DNA of 64,000 nucleotides from Acrasis kona (GCA_026419775.2 JAOPGA020000806.1:1-64000), one strand, 5' to 3'; positions 20,493 through 32,905 are shown, counted from the first letter of the stretch. Numbers and translations are program-made. Notes: generated by a model from the letters alone, not told the origin.

Positions 20493-21113
20493 CTAATTGA
20501 CGTTAGAATATCCCCTCTTGCCTTTCCGTCTAAAGCAGAAGCAACATATAATACAGAAACAACAGAAAAATGTTACCAAGGTTGAAATTGATAGTCCAAA
20601 TATCACATACCACACATAGTTAGTAAATTTGCAGGATGCGTAGTATGCCTCTTCTACTAAAACTTCTATAGTGACATCCTGACCTCTGTGTACCTTCGCA
20701 TTTGCAACTACTCCAACAACTGGGTGTGCCTTCCAGCACATACCTTTGATTGGTTCATATTCATCACTTTTACCGGGTCTTGTGACTTTAAGATGGCCAT
20801 CCTTGATATACGTACACGAGGGTTCCATACAAGCTTTGCAATTATCAACATCGGGCTCCTTTACTAATAATTTAGTTACACATTTTGTTAGTTGTTCATC
20901 GTCGCACATCTCATTGTATATGAAAGGTTTAGGGCATTCTATATTTTGTGGCTGATTCAAAGATAAACACTGCTTTGTAGATTCACACCAATAACAACTT
21001 CCCGATGGGGAACCTAAACAATTATTGCAACCTGCAGAATATGACGAGCAAAATTGAGAGTTGCAGGCAACTACAATCATTAACAGTACACATAGGTGGA
21101 AGACCTTTTGCAT
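20493..21113 (-). CDS. PSI-domain type I membrane protein
   Basis: An intact single-exon ORF of 206 residues. A signal peptide (MQKVFHLCVLLMIVVACNSQ) leads into a cysteine-rich PSI-like module: C-N-N-C-L-G, G-S-C-Y-W-C, T-K-Q-C, C-P and C-D-D. A second set of paired cysteines follows. Near the C-terminus is one membrane segment (about residues 167-190) with a run of cysteines likely to be palmitoylated (CCFCIICCFCF), then a short basic tail. The layout matches the small PSI/PTTG1IP-like family of amoebae. The lumenal or extracellular part is probably disulfide-bonded. Ligand unknown. It lies 14 bases from the ABC gene's leader, in the same direction. Confidence 0.65.
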   Translation of the reverse strand: MQKVFHLCVLLMIVVACNSQFCSSYSAGCNNCLGSPSGSCYWCESTKQCLSLNQPQNIECPKPFIYNEMCDDEQLTKCVTKLLVKEPDVDNCKACMEPSCTYIKDGHLKVTRPGKSDEYEPIKGMCWKAHPVVGVVANAKVHRGQDVTIEVLVEEAYYASCKFTNYVWYVIFGLSISTLVTFFCCFCIICCFCFRRKGKRGYSNVN

Positions 21114-21440
21114 TCGCCGGAAAAAAATAACACCTGGTGAAGTCCCAAAATAGGTTTAAATTGACACTTCAACTACGACATCCTGGAATAAGCATTGGAT
21201 CGTAATTGAAAGTTCACACAATAATACAGTAATATAAAATAGAGGAAGGAATACGTGATGAATTACTGTTGTGATTGTCTGTGCAGATTTGTTTTTTTTT
21301 TAATTCACCACTTTGCTATTCACCTACATTAATCTTTTCTATTTTCTTATTTCATAGAATTCTTTCCTTCATCTCCACCCCAACTTCTTCTTTTACAAGA
21401 TTATTTTGCTCGTCAACTTCAGAACACGAAGCTTGTAAAA

Positions 21441-22746
21441 ATGAACCCACAAAATGCTATATTAGCCTTGGTGCCACTAGCACCGGCTTTATATTTAATA
21501 CTGCCCCACCTTTCTGATCCAGTGATCATCATTACCGTAGCGATCAGCATACTATCCTTCGTGATAACAGCACTACTAATACCACAAACCAAAGATTTAA
21601 ACATTAAAGCAAACTTATTTGGAAGAGATTTGAACAAAGGGGAGCAAGGGAAAAAGATGCAAGTGTAAGCTCCACCTCTTTCTTGTTACTAAAACAAAAG
21701 ACCCGAATCTATGGGAATAGTTCCAGGAACAACGTGGGTTGTCACCGTATGTCTGCTACAAGTTCTTGTATTAAGCATCTCTCCCTCGAATGCAAAGGTT
21801 AGATCAAGACTTGAATCTTCATTTCACATTATAAATAGACCATGGAGTGGAACGCAGGTTTATTCAGCTCCTGCTTCATGTTGTTCCTTGGATTTGCAGA
21901 TGATGTTCTCGAGTTGCGTTGGAGGTACAAATTAATCTTGCCATGTTTAGCAGCACTTCCCTTACTAACTGCATACCATGGACTAACAACAATTGTCGTA
22001 CCAAAGCCATTCCGATCCATCATTGGAAGCATCCCATTTTTAGACTGGCTAAGTGTTACTGATAACAGTGATGTGATTGCTTCTGGAGTTATTACGATCC
22101 TCGAATTGGGAATTTTATATAGGTTAGTATTACAAACAAGAATGCATTTTTAATTGATAGAGTTTACATGTTATTGATGGCAATCTTTTGTTCCAACACC
22201 ATTAACATTTTGGCTGGAATTAATGGACTTGAAGCAGGTCAAACTTTTGTAATTGCATGTGCGGTTCTTGTTCATAATTTGATTGAATTGGATGGAGAGT
22301 TCCGTGACAGTCACTTGTTTTCATTAATTTACATTGTCCCATTCATCGCAACAACTTTGGGTTTATTATGTCACAATTGGTATCCAAGTCAAGTCTTCGT
22401 AGGAGACACCTTTACATACTTTGCAGGAATGACGTTGGCTGTCGTGGGAGTCCTCGGTCACTTTAGCAAAACATTAATGTTATTCTTCATTCCACAATGG
22501 TTAAACTTTTTCATTTCCGTCCCTCAACTCTTGTTCTTACATTGTCCCAGACATCGCATTCCAAAGTACAATGAAAAGACAAAATTACTGGAGAGCAGTA
22601 AAAACTTTACCCTATTGAACGCAGTCCTAGAGATCACAGGACCCATGTCAGAAGAAAATCTATGCAAGGTCATGATGGCCATTCAGATCGTGTCATGTGC
22701 ATTCGGATTCTACGTAAGATACCATCTATCAAAACTATTTTATTAA
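21441..22746 (+). CDS. DPAGT1: UDP-GlcNAc:dolichyl-phosphate GlcNAc-1-phosphotransferase
   Basis: Exons 21441-21664, 21701-21797, 21839-22122 and 22161-22746 give 396 residues, close to human DPAGT1 (about 408). Family signatures are clear: [13 protein letters not shown] (Mg/substrate site), [42 protein letters not shown] and C-P-R-H-R-I-P. About ten membrane helices are evident. The enzyme makes GlcNAc-PP-dolichol, the committed first step of N-glycan assembly at the ER, and is the tunicamycin target (ALG7). It works in the same pathway as ribophorin II at 55.6 kb. Its 3' end converges on the copper ATPase with 13 bases between stops. Confidence 0.93.
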
Positions 22747-22759
22747 AAATCTATTTTTA

Positions 22760-25700
22760 TTAAATGTTCCTTCTCTTGTACATTTTTAACAACAAACTCG
22801 ACCCCATCACGAACAATGTAGAAAACATCATGCTGAGCGCAGCCAGATACGGCGGAACATCAACTTTATAAAACGGATACAACAAACCACTAGCGATAGG
22901 AATAAACAAAATGTTATAGCCAAGGGCCCAAACATGGTTCAACCGAATTCTATTAAAAGTAGTCGTGCTCAAATGCATGGCATGGATCACGTCGGTCAAA
23001 TCATTTCTCACCAACACAACGTCGGCGCTCTGAATGGCAATATCACTACCACAACCGATGGCCACTCCCACATCAGCCTGAGCGAGCGATGGAGAATCAT
23101 TAATCCCATCACCAACCATGGCCACCACGTGTCCCTGCCTCTGCAACAAACGAATTTGTTCGACCTTATCGACCGGCAACGTCTCCGCCATGTAATCATC
23201 TTTTTTGATTCCAATCTGCTTGGCGACGCTCTTGACGGCTCTTTTACGATCTCCGCTCACAATCATGGTTCGAATGTTCATGTCGTGCAGGGCCTTGACT
23301 ACTTTTTTGCTTTCGCTCTTCACGGCATCGTGCATGCTCACGAATCCCAACATGCGATCGCCAATGCTAACATGCACCACGCTCCTTCCATGGCTCTCCT
23401 GTTCGTCCAACCACGCTCTATCGTCGCTGCTCACCGCATTGGCTTGTTGCTCTTGATTCATATCCCTACACACGAAGCTCAATTTACCGACTCGAATGTG
23501 ATGCTCTCGAGATGCGTAATGGATGCCTTCTCCAGGAACGGCCCTCGCGCTTCCATCGTGACACTGTACCATTCTCTCCGTGGAATCTTGTAGATTAGAT
23601 TGTGCGAATGCATGTAAGCATTTACCCAACGGGTGTTCGCTGCTCTGCTCCGCCACTTCCAAACACTCCATGAATTCTTGTTGGCGTTGATTGGCGCTTA
23701 TCAAATGAGCCATCACGTTTGGTTTTCCTTGCGTCAACGTTCCCGTCTTATCGAACACCACCGCAGTGATGCGATGAGCAGTTTCCAAGGGTTCTCCGCC
23801 CTTGATCAATATGCCGAGTTGCGCACCGACGCCAGTGCTCACCATCACTGCGGTCGGAGTGGCCAATCCTAATGCACACGGACATGCAATCACCAAAACG
23901 CTCATTGCGAATCGTAACGAAAATAAAATTTGATCGAATAATGGATTGGATTGATTGGATTGAATTTTCTGGTACCACTCCGTGGGAACGATTCCTGTGC
24001 GACAGGATATCAACCACGACAAGAAGACGACCATGGCGATGGCCAGTACGGTGGGGACGAATATTTTCGAAATGTGATCTGCGTAGCGTTGAATGGGAGC
24101 TTTGCTCGATTGAGCCTGCCTGACCAAATTGACGATTTGTGACAACATTGTGTCCCCTCCTACTCTTTCCGTTCGTATGATGAGAGCGCCCTCGTGATTA
24201 AATGTACCTCCGATCACGTGATCGCCTGGTTTCTTGCTCACCACTTTCGATTCTCCGGTGATGATGCTCTCGTCGATGGTGCTCCTGCCGCTCGCCACCG
24301 CTCCATCGCTCGGTATTCTCTCTCCGGGTCTCACCCTGACCAAATCTCCCACTTTTAATTGATCGATGCTGACCTCGTCTTCGCGTAGTATCCACGCTTC
24401 GTCGTCGTTGGTGAAATCTGGTTGTCTGTTGTGACGCGGAACGAGCACGGTTGCTGATTTGCTTTGCAATGTGGCCAGTTGAGTTAATGCGGTACTTGTT
24501 TTTTGCTTTGCGATTGATTCCAACCATTTTCCTAAATTTTGAAACAGTACGATCATGGCGGCTGTTTCGAAAAAGTACATGCTGACGATGTATTCGGTGT
24601 TGATGAAGTTACTGTAAATGTAGAGCCATAGGGAGTGAATGTAAGCTGCGTTGGTTCCCATGCTGATCAGAACGTTCATGTCTGCGTATCGATTGAGTAA
24701 TGTTTTGAATGCGCTCTTGTGGAAGTGAAATCCTGCGTAGAGATGGACTGGCGTGGTTAGGATTAACACAAATGTATCCGCGAGGAAATTGGTGTGTTGA
24801 GCTGATTGATGCGATGATGGCATTTCGTGATCGGATGATGATGATGATGTGAATAATTTATCCAAGTTCATGTGGTAGTACATGGTCACGAAGAATACTG
24901 GTAACGTGAATACGAGAGCGATTAATGTTCTCTTCTTCCATAATGAAATCTCTTGAGTGTGAATGTCTACGTTGACGTCCGTTAGCTCTTGTGCTGCCGT
25001 TTCAATGTGCTCTGATGCTGTGAAACCCATGGCATTGATCTTGTCGAGGACTTGATCGCGCGTGTGTTCGTATTGTGTGGAATCTCTTAAATGAATGGTT
25101 GCGCACTTTAACATCAAGTTGACACTGACTGAGTGAATGTTTGAAATGTCCTTGAGGCTTTCTTCAATCTTGTTGACGCATGAAGAACAGGTCATTCCTT
25201 CGATATCGATGCTAATGATCTTGTTTTGTGGAGGTGACTTGATGGAAAGAATGGTTGCTTCGAATGATCCTAATCCTTTTATTACTTTGAGGAATGTTTC
25301 GGGTTCAACATCTGACACGTAACGAATGGTGGCAGTCGATGTCATTAACGTGACACTTGCTGAGAGGACGCCATGGATCTTGTTGAGAGCGTCTTCAATC
25401 TTGCTGACACATGATGAACAGGTCATGCCTTGGATTAAAAGTTCGATGGTGGAGACTTGGTCCTTGCTTAGTTCGTTCATCTCAATGTTCACATCATTGT
25501 CGCCGGCGGAAGGTGATGGAGGAGGTTCGGTTGTTCGTAGTTTTGAATACTCAGAGGGAGAGGTTGGTAGCATGGATTGAATCTTTTCAAGGATGCCTCC
25601 TGATTTGGAACGGGTTATGTCGGAATGTATAAGCTTTGTCTGGTCATTGTCATCGTCTTCATATTCTACTTCCTCTTCTTCTATTGTGTTGCTGTTGATA

Positions 25701-26233
25701 ATGTCTACTGATAAGGGCTTTACATCTGGTTCAGTGCTTTGTGTTCTTTCAGCCTGTTTGATGGCAATTTTGAATCCTAATGCTTGCACCTTCTCAATCA
25801 TAATGTCTTTTGTAGTGTTTTTGTTTTCCTCGTCGGGTGAAGTGAATTGTGCGTTAGCATATCCATTTGGCTTTGCGAATGTAACCACTACGCTCTTATA
25901 TGTGTTTGGAGCTTGTATGGCATTTGTGAGTGCTTCTGTAACTCGTTGGACACAGCTTTGACATTTCATACCATCCACTGTGAAATTGAATTCAACATCA
26001 ATACCAGCAGGCTTTTGTACAGTAGTAGCAAATCCCATATCACTAATGATCTTTGCGAGATCTTCAGCTTTGCCTGCATCCTCTTGTGAAACCTTAACAA
26101 AAGCCAGTTTATTCTTGAGATCGACATCTGCCGATGTAACGTACGATATTCCGCGTAAAGCATCCTGAACTTTACCAGAACAGCTGCCACATTTCATACC
26201 ATTCACCTGTAGTGTAACCAGGTGTTCAGACAT
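22760..26233 (-). CDS. Copper-transporting P1B-type ATPase with four HMA domains
   Basis: An intact intronless ORF of 1,157 residues. Four heavy-metal-binding domains carry GMKCGSC (about 12-18), GMKCQSC, GMTCSSC and GMTCSSC. The pump has the actuator T-G-E-S, the metal-path C-P-C-A-L-G (about 784), the phosphorylation motif D-K-T-G-T-L-T (Asp about 828), the P1B marker S-E-H-P-L and G-D-G-I-N-D-S (about 1041). This is the ATP7/Ccc2/RAN1 family: Cu(I) export into the secretory pathway or across the plasma membrane. A His/Ser-rich loop in the first transmembrane region is likely lumenal. Codon use in the pump part is more GC-rich than in neighbours, so long shadow ORFs occur on the other strand. 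They are not genes. Confidence 0.93.
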   Translation of the reverse strand: MSEHLVTLQVNGMKCGSCSGKVQDALRGISYVTSADVDLKNKLAFVKVSQEDAGKAEDLAKIISDMGFATTVQKPAGIDVEFNFTVDGMKCQSCVQRVTEALTNAIQAPNTYKSVVVTFAKPNGYANAQFTSPDEENKNTTKDIMIEKVQALGFKIAIKQAERTQSTEPDVKPLSVDIINSNTIEEEEVEYEDDDNDQTKLIHSDITRSKSGGILEKIQSMLPTSPSEYSKLRTTEPPPSPSAGDNDVNIEMNELSKDQVSTIELLIQGMTCSSCVSKIEDALNKIHGVLSASVTLMTSTATIRYVSDVEPETFLKVIKGLGSFEATILSIKSPPQNKIISIDIEGMTCSSCVNKIEESLKDISNIHSVSVNLMLKCATIHLRDSTQYEHTRDQVLDKINAMGFTASEHIETAAQELTDVNVDIHTQEISLWKKRTLIALVFTLPVFFVTMYYHMNLDKLFTSSSSSDHEMPSSHQSAQHTNFLADTFVLILTTPVHLYAGFHFHKSAFKTLLNRYADMNVLISMGTNAAYIHSLWLYIYSNFINTEYIVSMYFFETAAMIVLFQNLGKWLESIAKQKTSTALTQLATLQSKSATVLVPRHNRQPDFTNDDEAWILREDEVSIDQLKVGDLVRVRPGERIPSDGAVASGRSTIDESIITGESKVVSKKPGDHVIGGTFNHEGALIIRTERVGGDTMLSQIVNLVRQAQSSKAPIQRYADHISKIFVPTVLAIAMVVFLSWLISCRTGIVPTEWYQKIQSNQSNPLFDQILFSLRFAMSVLVIACPCALGLATPTAVMVSTGVGAQLGILIKGGEPLETAHRITAVVFDKTGTLTQGKPNVMAHLISANQRQQEFMECLEVAEQSSEHPLGKCLHAFAQSNLQDSTERMVQCHDGSARAVPGEGIHYASREHHIRVGKLSFVCRDMNQEQQANAVSSDDRAWLDEQESHGRSVVHVSIGDRMLGFVSMHDAVKSESKKVVKALHDMNIRTMIVSGDRKRAVKSVAKQIGIKKDDYMAETLPVDKVEQIRLLQRQGHVVAMVGDGINDSPSLAQADVGVAIGCGSDIAIQSADVVLVRNDLTDVIHAMHLSTTTFNRIRLNHVWALGYNILFIPIASGLLYPFYKVDVPPYLAALSMMFSTLFVMGSSLLLKMYKRRNI

Positions 26234-26612
26234 CGTCTCGTTTATTATTTGAAAGTGCTAAGATTGTAATAGTAATCGGTTATTTATTTCAACTAACTCC
26301 GCGCAAGGAGTTCGACAGGATATTTTTAGAATGATCAAGACAGAAATGCAACAAACAAAACAATCTTGACAAGATTATTTCTTCAGAAATTGACTATTTA
26401 TTGAACCTCTTCTTGGACATAATTTATGGTACTAATAATATAGTAATTTTGCTGCGCACGATGTCCTCCGCATGCGATTATCTCCTATCATCCAAATTCG
26501 AATCAATAAAATTGGATATTTTATGCTTCGACAGAAAACATGACAGATTCAATACCAGTGAGTATAACAATGAATAGATTCTTGCTTATCCTCTATAGAT
26601 ACACAACAAGTA
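26234..26612. other. Intergenic, nothing identified
   Basis: 379 bases between the copper ATPase start and the kinase stop. They should hold the ATPase promoter and the kinase 3' UTR. A TATT-rich stretch occurs but no specific element could be assigned. Confidence 0.4.
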
Positions 26613-29600
26613 TTATTTATTACAGTCTTCGCTATTAGCAAACTCAGTTTTGCCGTTATCATAATACGCCAACACTCTTTTTATCAGCGCTTCAACTTCC
26701 TTCTGTCCAATTGGTTTACACATAAAATCATCCATGCCACTTTCAATACCAGCGTCTCTGTGCTCATCTCTAACATTACCTGACAGACCAGTTATATAAG
26801 CTCTTTCGCCTGTCTTTTCATTTTCAAACTTTCTAATCTCTCTAGTGGCCTCATAACCATCCATGAGTGGCATGGAAATATCCATTACAACCAAATCAAA
26901 TGGTCCTTTCACTTTATACATATTTACTGCCTCAAGTCCATTATCAGCAACTGTACATTGACAAGACAACTTCCCTAACATTCTAGTAATGACACGTTGA
27001 TTAATTTTATTGTCTTCAACCACCAGCACCTTTGGATTTTCAATGACACGTCTAGCAGGTTGCGTCACTTTTGGATGTTGAAGACTACTTTGTTGTTCGC
27101 TGGAAGCCATGGTCACTTTGACTAGTATCTTGAACTCCGTACCGACGCCCTTTTCACTTCTTACTCTGATGGACCCTCCCATCAGATCAATAATTGCTTT
27201 GGAAATAAACAGTCCCAAACCACTTCCTCCGTATTCAGAGTAAATACGTTGGGTGGCTTGAGAGAATCGGTTGAACAGAGTGTTCATCTCTGAAGGTGTC
27301 ATACCGCAACCAGTATCACGAACAACAATTTCTAACTGATTGTCTGGATGTAGAGTGCTAATCAAGCTTACGGAACCACTACTGGTGAACTTGATTGCAT
27401 TAGTTAACAAGTTAATCAGGACAGTGGTCAACCGGTTACCGTCCATCACAACAACAGTATCCTCGTCAATGTTATTAAATTCACAAACAAAATTAATTCT
27501 TTTTCGAGCACCCTCGCTCTTATTCATACTAAATGCATTCTTAATGACCATTAGTATATGAACGGGAATCTGATCCAGAACAATTTTATTCATTTCTAAT
27601 TTGGAAAGAGTCAACACGTCATCCGTTACAACGCGCTGATATTGCCCACAAATTACAATATTCTCAACACATTCTAACAAATTCTTTTCATTGTCCGGAT
27701 CAACACCCTTTATTGAGCTCATAATATCTTTGATTGTTTCACAATTACCAACAATGCCTTGGATCGGATTTCTAATCTCGTGACAAATGCGATCTATAAA
27801 TTCTTCATGTTTTCTACGATAAGCCTTTTCTTGTTCCGCTCTCTTTTTTTGAGCAAATGCCAATTTCTCCATGCCCTTCATTCTGCTCTCAAAGTACCTT
27901 CCGTACAGTTGACTAGTCAAAATGTTCAACACCTTTATATTTTCTGTTTTAAAACAATCAGTCATCAAATCATTATTCATGTACAAACAACCCCTAATGT
28001 CATCTTGATGCAATATGGGCATACATAGTATGCTCTTGCATTGATGAGTTTTGACGTAGGCATCAGAGTCTTCCAACTCTAAATAAGCGTTACCCAACAA
28101 GATTTCTTGTTTGCTCTCCATCACTCTCTTGATGATGTCGATGCTACCAAATTGCCACTTTTCTACAGGAATGTCACACATGGTGGTAATTTCGCCATTG
28201 TGTACCATGGCTTCTATTTTATTATCAATCAGCACGCATCCGTTAGTGGCACCTGCTGTTTCAATAATGATTTTTAACACATTAAACAATAAAGCGTTCA
28301 TGTCAATGGTGGTGGATATGATTTCGCTGGTCCTGATCAATCCCTGGAGATCTAAATTGGATTGATTTATAGTAGCAGAGGAACTTAATTCGCAAACAAA
28401 TGGATCTGTGGATCGATTCTTTTTTACAACGCTTAACTGTGGATGTAGATTTAACATTTGTGAGGTTTTGCGTTTGGCACCGAGTTCTTGGTAATCACAA
28501 AAAGCTAACTCTAGTAGAGTGCTTGATGTCCTCGGTATTCTCTGCGACGTGCATTGAGAGTAGCACTCGTAAGCAATTGCACGTTCGTAGAGAAATTTGG
28601 AGTTGGTGGCGTAGGTGATGCTTTGTTCGTACATACTTATGGCTGTCCATGGATCCTTTTCAATGTAACAAGTGTACTCGGCTAAAACCAAGCAGTACTT
28701 GTTGGCGAAATTATCTGCGTTTTGGTTTTTCCATACTAAAAGACGAGACATGTAAATTTTTAATTGGTCCATTAGATTGGGATCAGGTTGACCGACTTGA
28801 TCATAAAGTCGAAGACATCTTATAATTAACAGGGAAGCAACAAAAACATAATAAATACTAACATAACATCCATCTACGTATTTTAGATCATCTTTGATGT
28901 CTAATTTTGATAGAATGGTGTCAATGTAACTTGATGGACTAATTACATCGGAGGGATCAATCATGATCACTTCGAATATAAGTTGCAACACCTTAAATGT
29001 AGTGTTTGCAAACAATGATTGTGTCTTCATTGTTTTACTTAAAAACTCTTCTTGTTCTTGTACGATGGTGTCTTGTAACAAGTAACTATTTTGCAAATGT
29101 CTAACCAACAACAATACAGATGAACTAGTATCAGCAGCCAACACATTTTTATACTTTGTTGCTGTCTCTATCATTTGTTTTAACCTTTCGGTGCATTCGC
29201 TCAATGAATAGCCACTAAAGAACATTGATTTGGACATGACCGTGAAGGCATAACTACCAAATAAGACTTCGCCACAAGAAATACCAAGAGTCATGTTAGT
29301 TTGTATATTTGGAACAATCTCCCTAATGGGTTGTAACCAATGATGAGAAAACACTGTAAACAAATGAATTGCTCTTACACGTTGTGGATAAGCATCTGGA
29401 AACAAGTCAATACACATGTGTACCCATTTTGAAAACAAGACACAATGGGAAAAGTCATCAGGACATATCAATGTGGAATAACTAGCATGATAAGCAAACA
29501 CAGAACTACTCTCTTCAGTAATACCAGTAGTTAACATGACATGACAAGTAATGGCTGAAAGAGCAGCACAGAAATAAGTATTACCAGAGTAATAAGCACA

Positions 29601-32504
29601 AGTAATGATACTAATTAACAAATCATACAATACTTTTTTTTCTGCATTAACCTCTCGATTTACCTTATATAGATCAATGTTGAATAATTGTGTTAGTTTT
29701 GGATAAACTTCATTAATGCTCTGCTTACAACTGTCTTGGTCGTTGTAATCAGGTACCTTGATCTGAAACAAACTCCGCAGAACATCACTGCCAATGTTCA
29801 TGCAGCCCACAACATCATTCTGACTAAATTTCAATTGAATAATTTGTTGATAGACCATGGCTCTTTCTACATCCGTACAATTTGTTTCGTTCAAAATTTT
29901 ATTGTAAAGTAAAAGTGCCTCTTCGCTATCAGCCAATGCAATACAAGTCTTTGCTAAGCCCATATACAATTGAAATCCCAACAGATGATCGCTCTTCCAA
30001 GACAAACGATTACGAAACAACTGAGCGCCAGTATTAAAATAGAATTTAGCAGTAGAGAAGGCAGAAGAACCCATGGCGACGGTGCCAGCTTGTAAATTCT
30101 CTCCAGCCAAAGTACGCAACTCTTCTTTATCGGTGATCAACAACATTCCTTTATTCTTGTGGTCAATGACTTCACACAATTCTTTACCACTCAACGGAAC
30201 GTTAGTGGGAACCCATCGATGAGCAATTGTATAGTGATAAGAAATCTTCTCATCAGGAGTCAACAAGGCATAACAACTTTCTTGGACCCTATCGTGCGAA
30301 AATTGAATTTGATCAGAATTACTCAAAAAACACAGACCAGCGTTAAGGATAGGATAGAGATCTTCGAGGATTTGCGAAGATGATTCGTTCATGCTTGTAG
30401 CCAATCGCTCAATGTGAGCATGACTACCAAAACAACTCAACCACTTTGATGCATTTTTGGCCCCATCTTGGAACTGACTAATGCGACGCGTCATGAGATC
30501 AACAACATTCTCAGTGACAGACAATTGTTTAATACCATTCATGTTCCATTGCCATTGACACTTTGAAGGCACTATGGATAACAAATTATACTGAAACAAA
30601 GTGTCCATGAACAACTTTACAAAAAAAGGATTGCCGTTTGTTTTTCTATGTACAATATTAGCTAATTCCTGAGCACGGTCGCTATGAAGTGCATCGGCTA
30701 TCCACAAACTAACTTGATGCAGACTAATGGGCGACAAGATCATGTGACTGGACTTGATTCTTTGTTGAGCTTGCTTTAAGGTTTGCATCACGAAACTATT
30801 CTCCGTGACTTGGTTGTCTCTGTAGGCCATGATTAGCATCAAGTAGTTACAAATGGAATTTTGATTGGCGATGGATTCTATGAGTTGAAGTGATTCTCGG
30901 TCGCTCCATTGCATGTCGTCTAGAAATAACACGATTGGACAAGACTGTCGGGCGCATACTTGAAGGAACTCAACCGTGACTCGTTGTAAAACATTTTTAA
31001 ATTCGTTGAAAGACAGTGATGGGCAGGGTTGTTGTTCGCCCATTAGTTCCTGTATGTTGGGTACAATGTGACATAGGACTTGTAGTGAAGTGGCGTCGAT
31101 TGCGACCTGAATGTCTTTTTTGTATTCTTCTGCTCTGGTGTCGTTGATTTGTTTCACGAGAGAGTTGAGTGCGTTCGTGATTGCGCTGTAAGGTACGTTT
31201 CTTTCTAATTGGTCGAACTTTCCGCTAATGAATATACCAGATTTTAATTCCACTGGTTTTTGTAATTCTCTCACTAGACTTGATTTTCCAATGCCACTAT
31301 GAAAAAAATGTGAAAATGTGAAAAATGAAAACTTACGAATATCCACCGACAAGAACCATCTCAATTCTTCCGGTCGTGCTGACTCGTTCGAAAGTGTCGG
31401 TTAATTGTTTGATCTCATCGTCGCGATCGTATAATCTCTTGGGCATGGAAAACTTTTCTGTAAAGTCACAAGTTGCAATTGGGAATGGTAAAATGTCAAA
31501 GTGATCGCCTGACCATGTGGCTCTATCCAAACATGTTTCCAAATCATAAAGTAATCCTCTACATGACTGGTATCTTTCTTCTGCATCTTTTTTCGTCAAC
31601 TTGTAAATGATTTTTGATAAGACGGTAGGTATTTGAGATGATAGTCGTGGAATTTCATGAGCAATGTGTCTGTGTATGAGTTGCAACACATCGTTGGTTG
31701 TAAATGGTAGACTGCCGGTGAGTAGTTGGTAAAAAGTGATTCCCTGAAACGAAATTATTAAAAGTTGAATTGAACACTTACAAGTGAATAAAAATCTGTA
31801 CGATAACTAATACTTCGATTTACTCTCCCTGTTTGTTCGGGGGTAAACATAAGCTCTAGGAATTTTTAGTTTTTATGTTTTAAATTTTTTCTTACAGAGT
31901 TCCAAGGACCTTCTTGAGGTTTCCTGTGACGCCTCTTTCTGTTTCTTCTTGGATGCGACTAGAGCACCCAAAATCAATGATAAGTATTCGGTTGTCGGGT
32001 GTTATAAGCTGAACAAGATGAATATGATGAATGTAATTTACTTACCATGTTGTTCGGCTTTATATCTTTATGTGTAATGTTAGCTTCATGTATGGAAGTT
32101 AGTCCTTTTGTTATTTGTACAGCAATGTTGAGGAAGAGATCTACATCAAATCCAGGGGGTGACGCAGGAATAACACTAGTTAGATTGCATGCACCCTTTA
32201 TATACTCTAGTATTATAGCCCCCATATTTCCCTTTTCTGTGCTCTTCTCCAGGAACATTAAATGTTTCACTACGTTTGACGAGACAGCATTTTCATTTAC
32301 GCTTCTCGCTATGTTAAATTCCCTTCTGAGTTGTGTCATCATATTAAAAGATGCATATTCTGTCGAATGTGTTTTCACAATAACATAGTCGTTGTTGTTG
32401 AGAGTTATCCCCAATGAAGTTGTTGTTTCCCCTAAATAACGCGCTTTCATGATTTGAGAGTGCCTGCCTGAATATAATATCTCCTCTTGCTCATACCATG
32501 TCAT
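26613..32504 (-). CDS. Hybrid Ser/Thr-kinase-like/AAA ATPase/GAF/histidine kinase/response regulator
   Basis: Five exons (32046-32504, 31896-32008, 31782-31855, 31337-31743, 26613-31296) encode about 1,911 residues. The N-terminus is a protein-kinase fold with H-K-D-I-K-P-N-N and D-F-G. An AAA_16-type ATPase follows, with the P-loop G-Y-S-G-I-G-K-S at about 350 split by an intron, then a long helical repeat region (TPR-like). Next come a GAF domain, a histidine kinase with the H-box C-H-E-I-R-N-P (His about 1523), ATPase boxes N-A-I-K-F, D-T-G-C-G-M and G-S-G-L-G-L, and a receiver with V-V-M-D-I-S-M-P (Asp about 1823) and K-P-I. This matches the bacterial-type trifunctional kinase/ATPase/sensor kinase family. 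The exon at 31782-31855 has one C too many in a CCCCC run (31839-31843); without it the frame reads E-Q-T-G-R-V-N-R as the family demands. Confidence 0.85.
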
Positions 32505-32542
32505 TTTGTATCTTATCTTCAGACTTTATATGTCCTTTTTAA

Positions 32543-32905
32543 TATAATAACTCTCAAAGAATCCGAAGAGACCAAATGTTCTAATAAAGCTTTTTTGGAA
32601 TAATTTATTTGTAAAGTAACATCACTTTTTGAATGTTGAAAGGACATCCTTTGAATCTGTAAGCAGACTCGTGCATTTTCGTGAGCCGTGAGCGCGTTTC
32701 AATCTAATATGGTACAACAATAGCATTGTATCATGTACTATCCATTTTGTTTGCGGGTCTAATTTAACCTTCCAGTTCACCACCGTTAAAACCAAAACAT
32801 GTAACATGTGAATCCCCACAAAACAATGTTACGATTATACCTTGGCTTCCAACCACTTACTGATAGGATAGGACTGATAAATACCCGGGCCGGACACGCA
32901 TACCT
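32543..32905. repeat. Duplicated segment, copy 1
   Basis: About 363 bases nearly identical to 38617-39001: only scattered substitutions and small indels, plus about 30 bases missing near the right end just before CCCGGGCC. The shared part covers the upstream region and the first 17-18 codons of a plus-strand gene. Sequence diverges abruptly after GCATACCT. The high identity points to a fairly recent duplication. Confidence 0.85.

Noticed and set aside
22934-26190. Long plus-strand ORFs across the copper ATPase (for example 22934-23593)
   Set aside because: They are frame shadows of a long, GC-richer coding region with a complete set of P-type ATPase motifs on the other strand.
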